From the NCBI GenBank assembly GCA_002205965.3, contig NADL03000027.1:310001-374000 (forward strand): DNA of 64,000 nucleotides, written 5' to 3'. Positions within the stretch are counted from its first letter, which is position 1; each line of letters starts with the position of its first letter. The position numbers and the translations under genes are program-made. Origin of the DNA: Kappaphycus alvarezii (lineage: Eukaryota; Rhodophyta; Florideophyceae; Gigartinales; Solieriaceae). The notes under the pieces are model-generated. The model saw only the letters and a program-made list of their open reading frames with translations, did not search any database and was not told the origin of the DNA. Positions 57,820 through 64,000 of this stretch are shown here, in pieces.

Positions 57820-60150
57820 CCCTTTACTCTTTTTTTGAAAGGTTATCTGGGACCGCTGGGGATGGAACCGGTGGTATGAAGCCTATCGGCGTAGCCGAAG
57901 CATGGAGTTTAGCGACATCTCTAGGTTCCGTAGCGGGATGGTGGGCTTCCGACTTCAACATCCGGGTGACGCGGTTAAAGCTTGTCTGCGGTACCGTGGC
58001 CTTCTCTTGAGGGGTCAAAGCTTCATAGCTCCGTAATACCGACGGAAGTTCCCGCAAGGGTAAAATGCATTCTGGGTAAATATGTCCCTGCCATAGCATG
58101 TGTGGCATATGAGGTTATGGCGGCGACTTATTTGCTGTTCTTTCGTAAGGCGTGACGGTGATGGCGCCGACGTCCGCCCTCCTCAACCTCGGCGGTTGAA
58201 GTTTGTGTGGCGGTCTGCGTATTGTATTCGTGGTGCGGGAGTATTTCCTCGATCCGAGAGTAGGAGAGAGGGACCATAAGAGGTCTCTTCGATATTGAAG
58301 TAAGTCCTTCCTCCGTCGTACAAGTTGGAATATCCGAAGCACCAGCTTGGTCAAGTATGTGAGCCTCGTAGTCATTTCCATCGGCATCATACTCGATCGT
58401 TGAATTCTGAGATGCGGACGGAGAATCTAACAGGGCAACAGTCCGTGTCTTTGACGGGGACTTCGTATCCCATCGAAAAGCCGTAATTCTGGTGCTAGGT
58501 TTGACCGGACGGGAATCAATTGAGACCTTTCGGAGCGCTTGAGAGCGAGATCTGACGGAGATGCCTTGAATCTCGGCGTACTCAACAATATCTATGAAGG
58601 TAGCTGCCTTATTTGTGCGTCGATAATGGCTGAAACTCCCTTGATTCGGCGGTCCAGGCCGCCGATGTACACCGTAATAAGCTCTTGGGCGTCATGAACG
58701 TTACCGCAACGGCTGCTGGCGTCAGAAAGGCGCAAATAGTAGTCACGTTTGCCTTCGTTGGGTAGCTGCAGAACATCTCGCATAGCGAGTACCAATTGTG
58801 TACGGCATCGTCAGTGGCGAAGGATCGAAGCATCCACTGGACTGCCTCCGGCCAGCTCGTGATACCTCCCTGCTCCGGAGAAGTTGTTTCGGAGACAGAG
58901 CGAAATTACCTTTCTGCAATTCCGGTTAAGAAGTCCGGGAGAACCCGAAAGGCTTGAGATTTTGTCATGCCCTGGAGGTTGAACTCCCTAACCATCAGTG
59001 CCAGAAAAGCCAACACCATGATAGGGTCCTCACCAGAGAAAAAATCCTTCCTCTTAATCTTTTGCGCAATACGTCTGGCTTTCGTCCGAGCTTTCCTGTC
59101 TGAGAGGAATTAAGTGACTTAAGTGACTGGGAAGTTCGCTTCAAGCGGTAAGTACGATAGTTTAGCAGCCTACGGTACAAATGGTTTGTTGGTTGTAACT
59201 CTTCGAGACCTACCCACTCAGGGCCGGGTTCTTCCCGAAGGCCAATTCGTGTCCTGGTGGATCTACCAGAGGTTTTCGATGCATTTTGGATCTTTGTCCG
59301 ATACGAGCGGTCTTGGACTTCTTCGCCACCCGCGCCTTCTCATATCTTCCTTTCGGACGTCCAGTTTCATCCAGAGAGAGGTCCGAATCTGAATCCGTGG
59401 ACGCATCTTCAGAATCATCTTCTCCAATTCCGTTGAACGAGCAAGATTCAGACGAAGATGAGTCCTTATGTAAGTTCTTATTGTTCTTCTTGACCCTGTT
59501 CTTGTTTAAGGACTTTGCCTTTCTTCCTCGTTGCGAACGGTCCCGAAGTCGTTGATCTCCATCCTTATCATCATCTTCGTCGTCATTAGTACGAGGTCCT
59601 TCAACAGCAGTAATACCGAGAACCCCCTGTTCCCGGTGAAGATCGAGGGTTTGGGTACCCGGTACCTCCCCAGACTCGAGACGACTTAGACGGGTGCTGA
59701 TACGTTCGGCTCTTTCTATACCGTAGCTTTTCGACGGCTAGGTCTTCCAGCAGACGGTTAACATCTTGCCTCAGAGTGGCAACCTCATCCCGCAGGGTTC
59801 CTACAACAGCCTTTAAGTCACTAATGCTGTTTAGACGAGCCTCTTCCTGACGAAAGTCAACATCAAATCGGACTTCACTTGTCTTCAGAGATTCCCGAAT
59901 TTCAGTTATCTCTCCTTTAACGGTTTCAATCTCCGTGCGCACCAATGTGCAAATCTCCTCCCGGAGAGAAGCATCATGCTCCAAGCAGGGGAGTCAATGT
60001 CCTGTGGGGGTGCTTCCGTGACCGAGGTATGTCTCCGGCACAGACCTGGAACGAGTCTGCGTAGGGGTACTGTTGAGGAGGCTACACCTTTTGGGGCAGT
60101 GCCCGCTCGAGTACGAGGGCGACTAGATCCAACGGAAGACGTCCAGTTCG
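57820..60150 (-). pseudogene. gypsy gag, copy 2 (3' end removed by the duplication)
   Basis: Matches copy 1. The coiled-coil N-terminal part reads open for 127 codons (59,601-59,984: REEICTLVRTEIETVKGEI, LRDEVATLRQDVNRLLEDLA). Capsid parts lie at 58,592-58,833. The knuckle region around 58,060-58,100 has GHIYPECILPLRELPS. The start codon of copy 1 (ATG 54,914) is changed here (GACGTC for GACATTC on plus). There is no pol behind it. Confidence 0.75.
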
Positions 60151-60769
60151 TAGTACAAATATTCCTTATCTGTTGCTGGCGGCTTGACCACGAGGAACCG
60201 AGAAATTAAAACAGTTGATAGAGGGGCGTCTTTTATCCTCAACGAAGGAAAGAAGGAGACTCTCACTTGGAAGTAGAGTTACCAGAGGTAAGACTATTGA
60301 GAATCTTCTTCGACTTCGGAGTTGATCCAGTAAGTTCTAGGTCGGGAGACCAGATTTGTGTAGTGCAATGCGCGGTGCGCAGTTCTTCTCGTCTAGGAAC
60401 GGAACACCGTCAGACAATGAGAAACCCAACACACACACCAAGACCCACAGGGTGTTCGCTGTCCCTCTTTATCTTCAAGCACCCTGCGATGCAGTAGCAC
60501 AGCTCGCCGACGGCGAGGAGAAATGGAGTTGGAAGAGGGGTAATTCCTTGGAGCTGGACGGTATACTTGTCTCCGGGTTGTAAGGCCGGGCCGTGGTCCG
60601 CGGAATGCTAGAAACTTGGTAAGGACCGATTCCAAAGAATCGTATACACCAGGGGTGTAATACTTGGCAAAGAAGACGTAGTATTGGGTCAGCTGTGCTG
60701 AATATCTCCTTTGGAGATAAGGATGTTGTCACCAACGACAACCTTGAAGTTCCTATTTGTATATAGACG

Positions 60770-60787
60770 CCGGAGTCCGGGGCGCCA
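60770..60787 (-). other. gypsy primer-binding site, copy 2
   Basis: Same 18 bases as copy 1 (minus strand TGGCGCCCCGGACTCCGG), in unit 2 of the tandem duplication. Confidence 0.65.
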
Positions 60788-60791
60788 AGCG

Positions 60792-61265
60792 TGAGTAAAT
60801 ATCACAGACAAACAACAAAAGGGGTATTGTAATATTGGATAGAGAGGGGGCAATAGAAAGGGGGACCCGGGCGGATAAACGTGGCTATAGCCAAAGTTGC
60901 CGTTGGCAAGGTTTCTGCAAAGGCGGAAGTTGGGAGTCAAGTTCAGAGCCAACACCGGGGTGGCTGTTTAATCTGGGGCCCTAGTGGCCAGGTAGGTATA
61001 AATACTAGTTAGGTAGGTTAGGGTTCTCTACGACGGCGGGGTGAGTGAAGTTAGGGAGATCCAAGTTAGAGATAAGAAAACTCGACACTTGGCCCAATAG
61101 TTACCTTTCACTTGCGAAAATATCAGGTCCAATTTGGGGGCCGAGTGGTCCAGATAGAAAGCCCTCAAGCCCCATCGGGTGGGTATACAGTACCGAAAAT
61201 AATAGTGGGCGACAAAAGAAAATTGCCCTTACTGTACTCTCCAGTACAGTGTCCGCTGGTTAGCA
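60792..61265 (-). repeat. gypsy 5' LTR, copy 2
   Basis: Matches 55,567-56,035 with a few substitutions and indels. Again abuts the Harbinger iii transposase. Present through the tandem duplication and not as a separate retrotransposition end. Confidence 0.55.
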
Positions 61266-61269
61266 GTGA

Positions 61270-61865
61270 ATCAGATCAAAAAAGATCACCAAAATTAGCT
61301 CTGCCGATGGCAGTACAGTGTGAGTGTATTTTGCATTACAGAACTGTCCAGTTGGGTGGAGAGGAAAGTACCAAGGTAAGGAAAAGAAACTCGGTCTCAC
61401 GTTGGAAGTTATTGCCGACGATAAGCTCTACATTTGGCACGCCTTCTTTGGGACCCCGGAGTGCTAATGACCTTAATGTTCTGGAGAGGTCACCGCTTCT
61501 TAACAATATCGCAGGTGGATCATTCCCTCCCAAAGTTTCGTACACTTTGAATGGAAAGGAGAAGGATATTCCGTTTTTTCTCTGCGATGGAGTGTATCCC
61601 AAGTATCTTATCTTTCTTCACACAGTTCAAGAACCAGTAACTAGGAAGGAGAAAGTTCTTGCGGCTCGTCAGGAAGGGCGGAGGAAAGATTTCGAGAGAG
61701 CTTTTGGTGTTCTTCAAGGACGTTTGCATATTCTGCAAAGGACTTAAAGGTTTTGGTATGTATCAAACATGAGCAACATAATGTACTGCTTCACAGTGCT
61801 GCATAATATGATGGTTGAGGAGGGTTTAGCGGACGAGGAGGAAACTGGACATTGGCTACTAGTGT
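61270..61865 (+). pseudogene. Harbinger iii transposase catalytic part, copy 2
   Basis: Same product as copy 1. Here the second half, from LNVLERSPLLNNIAGG through FLCDGVYP (family second Asp context) to ERAFGVLQGRLHILQR, stays in one frame, while the GKYQGKEKK part is in another. The first-Asp position is again Glu (VQCECILHY) and the TAA after QRT is again present (about 61,745), so both defects predate the tandem duplication. Confidence 0.82.
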
Positions 61866-62247
61866 GACGTACGCTGAAGTAGAATTTGTTCACTTCGGAA
61901 CACCTGTTTGGGGCAATGAAATGGAAGTGGAGATCGTCCCGGGCTCCATTGCTGACGTGTGCAGAGGACAAGAGATTTCGCGGGACGTATATAAACACGC
62001 ATGTATATAAAACGACGTCATGGATCATTTATGGGCTCTCCACGGAACTGTGTAAAACGAAAAACTCGTTTGAGTATCTTAGAAGAGTTCCTCCCTGCAC
62101 GATGAAAATAAAAAGTCTTTCTCACACGGTCGCGCGAGCACCTTCGCTCGCAAGCCCGCTACGGCACTCACCGCTCCCTTGTGAGACTTTTGAACGATTC
62201 TGCCGCACTTCCTGCAATTTAAGAGTAGGAACAGCCCCTTTTCGTCA

Positions 62248-63250
62248 CTATTTCTCGGCCACCACCACAGGGGTGTCACCGACCGCATTGAAATCCAACT
62301 GCGCTTCATCGGACGTTTTGTCATTGGGAACATAATTCTTCGATCTCTTACGTGTTTTCTCCGTAGTTGCCTCGTCTTCTTTGAGTTTGTCTAAGACTCT
62401 CATGCGGGAAATACGGAAAAACTCGGCGGCTTCAGGGCTGCTTTCTGCACAAGCAGTGAACAAGGAAATGTCGTTATGTCTCTGTATCTCTTCTGCTCGT
62501 CTACGTTGCAGCTTCAATGCCTCTTTGGCCACCTTTATTTTCTCTTCATAGTGTTTCTGTTTAATAAAATCTGCTTTTCCAGCTTCGCGGCCCAGTGAGC
62601 GTTCGGTAACGACGGATCATCGTAGTTGTTTAACCTCTTGGATGTCATTGTCTTGCTCTTCTTCCTGTAGCCTCTACCTTAGTGTTTGGCTCTCATTAGA
62701 TGTAGTCAGACAGAGTTCGTTTTACGACTCCGTTTCTGAAGCAAACTTTGGATGCTTTCTCAGAACTTCCACGATCCAATGAATTTGAAAGGCTCTCCTG
62801 CGTCATCTGTTGGCGACTTCATTTTGATACCGTTGTAAAGAGCTGTTACTATTCGCTGCAAATCTGGTGCGTTATATCCTGACGGATTGAGCCGTTGAAC
62901 ACGCGCAAAGAGACCAGAAAACAGAGTGCACTTTGTGGACAAAAGTGTAACACGATTACGTAAAGACTCTGCAGAACGCAGGGCACGGTTTGATGGTTTG
63001 TAATGCTCGTTGTAGAGCTTCGCATTAGCGTCATAGAACAGCTTCTTTTTCGGTCGGTTCCAATAATTGGGTCTTCTTATGTCTTGATAAACGCTCTTGC
63101 AATTGCTGTGTCTCCATGAGGTGAAAAGCTTGGTCCTCGTGTGGTAGATTTCTTTGGTTGCATTTATTATAATCGGTTTCTGCAACAAATTGTTGCTTCA
63201 CCACAGAGTGGAAGAAGGGAAAGACAGTGGAATACCACAATCTATTCACT
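62248..63250 (-). pseudogene. Harbinger iii accessory protein (NAM-associated type), copy 2, with its 5' end
   Basis: The C-terminal ORF (62,248-62,532) is the same as in copy 1, ending NAVGDTPVVVAEK. The middle frame (62,760-63,188) adds upstream text absent from copy 1: SNCKSVYQDIRRPNYWNRP, KKLFYDANAKLYNEHYKPSN and LRSAESLRNRVTLLSTKC, which corresponds to the SANT-like DNA-binding segment of such proteins. LNPSGYNAPDLQ and GEPFKFIGSWKF follow. A frame change at 62,760 separates the parts. The gene converges with the transposase, as in family i. Confidence 0.8.
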
Positions 63251-63489
63251 CAAGATTTAGTGTTTCGCTTCTTTGGCACCAAAACGCCAGCTCATGGGCC
63301 ATCCACAGCCTCGCACGTGGACAGTGCTTTGCCACCATTCTTTTGAACAGGTACTTATTTCCGAACCAAATCAGGACGATTTGGTTCAGAAATACGAGTC
63401 TGTTCAAAATTTTGCTCCTATTCTCGCCCCGCCCGTGGAGATGGTAGAGACAGCAAAATTTTTTACTGTTTTACTGAAGCCCGTTGCAG

Positions 63490-63816
63490 ATGCTCTTAAG
63501 GAGATGCTCTTAAGGCTAGAGCAATTTTCCCTCACCAACGTCGGCTCTTCTCAAGAAGTTGTGAAAACGACTTAATTTTGGAAGGAAATGTAGTTCGCAT
63601 TATCGTGGGGGTATCAGAAACGAATGCTCATGTACTCTACAGTAAGAATTACAGTAAGAATTACTGTACTGTACCTTACAGTAGTGTAAAAAACCTTTTT
63701 GCAGTAAAAATTTCGGGCTTCCAAAAAATTTACCTTTCCCAAATGTCAGGGAAACTGTCCTCATATGAGAACAAAGTGTGCCTCATGAGGACAGTGCTAT
63801 GACGGATAGACACTAG
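63490..63816 (-). mobile_element. right end of Harbinger family iii
   Basis: Ends ATAGACACTAG with CCTCATGAGG and CTCATATGAG just inside, the mirror of the left end at 45,624 and the same text as the short element at 38,018. Also contains repeated GAATTACTGTA/TTACAGTA words (63,636-63,690). Confidence 0.85.
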
Positions 63817-63867
63817 CTACTAGGTCTTCCGAAATACATGCACTATCTGGTTTAGAGATCTGATGCA

Positions 63868-64000
63868 TTTTTGTTTATTTCCACTTCCGGATCCGACTAA
63901 TGGAGCTAAGAACTTAGTGTTCCACGTCGGCTACGTGCGGTGGAGTAACATCTGCCAGTGGCGTTGTACTAGGATCTAAACACTCTGATTCGTTCGGGGC
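63868..64000. repeat. dispersed repeat unit D, second copy (runs off window)
   Basis: Matches 25,552-25,684: both hold GATCCGACTAA, GTGGAGTAACATCTGCC-like text and GGCGTTGTACTAGGATCTAA. It begins 50 bases beyond the Harbinger right end, so another element probably starts here. Confidence 0.8.

Larger units (their letters stand above)
57764..62987. repeat. 5.2 kb tandem duplication, unit 2
   Basis: Repeats unit 1 in the same orientation and ends at CGCAGGGCACG, beyond which the Harbinger sequence continues uninterrupted to its true right end. Unit 2 therefore has the original right junction and unit 1 the new one. Confidence 0.92.

Noticed and set aside
1-64000. tRNA, rRNA, CRISPR arrays and bacterial operon signals
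   Set aside because: No cloverleaf-compatible T-arm context, no rRNA text and no spaced direct repeats were seen. The content is eukaryotic.

Overview
This is nuclear DNA of a eukaryote. The evidence is a spliceosomal Sm D1 gene, an RNA polymerase III factor Brf1 gene, a eukaryotic-type DUF218 membrane protein, and many class I and class II transposable elements. The host genes lie close together and show no introns, and they sit beside long transposon-filled, AT-rich DNA. That layout would fit a florideophyte red alga, but this is inference; nothing here identifies the species.

Layout. (1) 1-4,900 is a compact gene block: a partial gene end, a DUF218 protein (minus), snRNP Sm D1 (plus) and Brf1 (minus). 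The shared DUF218/SmD1 upstream region and the DNA upstream of Brf1 carry clusters of the palindromic word GTACAGTAC/GTACTGTAC. (2) 5,690-8,020 is a PIF/Harbinger element (family i) with a spliced transposase on plus and a SANT/Myb-like accessory ORF on minus, facing each other. (3) 8,020-37,600 is an AT-rich desert. It holds a fold-back MITE, a gypsy-like gag-protease fragment, a decayed pogo/Tigger transposase, a copia-like scrap and two colinear copies (A and B) of a 4-5 kb repeat I cannot assign to a known class. Each copy carries a conserved 116-residue ORF of unknown function. (4) 38,018-38,465 is a short non-autonomous Harbinger derivative. (5) 38,506-43,076 is a copia element on minus with LTRs of about 85 bp and a primer site that looks like half of an initiator tRNA. 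(6) 44,300-45,480 is a second Harbinger-type transposase (family ii). (7) 45,624-63,816 is a third Harbinger element (family iii) whose two ends are now 18 kb apart. Between them lie an unidentified plus-strand ORF, a chromodomain-bearing gypsy element on minus, and a 5.2 kb tandem duplication of [gypsy gag + 5' LTR + Harbinger transposase + most of the accessory gene].

The host genes have basic RNA-processing and transcription roles and are not an operon. The rest is a layered transposon graveyard. Single-base frame breaks, often at short homopolymer runs, occur even in the conserved host genes DUF218 and Brf1. Part of the apparent decay may therefore be assembly indels rather than true mutation.

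The most unusual signals are these. An 893-895 bp tract is nearly identical (I see two differences) between repeats A and B, although their flanks have diverged plainly. The conserved 116-residue ORF in those repeats shows conservative and synonymous changes. The GTACAGTAC palindromes recur near host promoters. The short element at 38.0 kb is a fusion of the two ends of Harbinger family iii. All comparisons here were done by eye.
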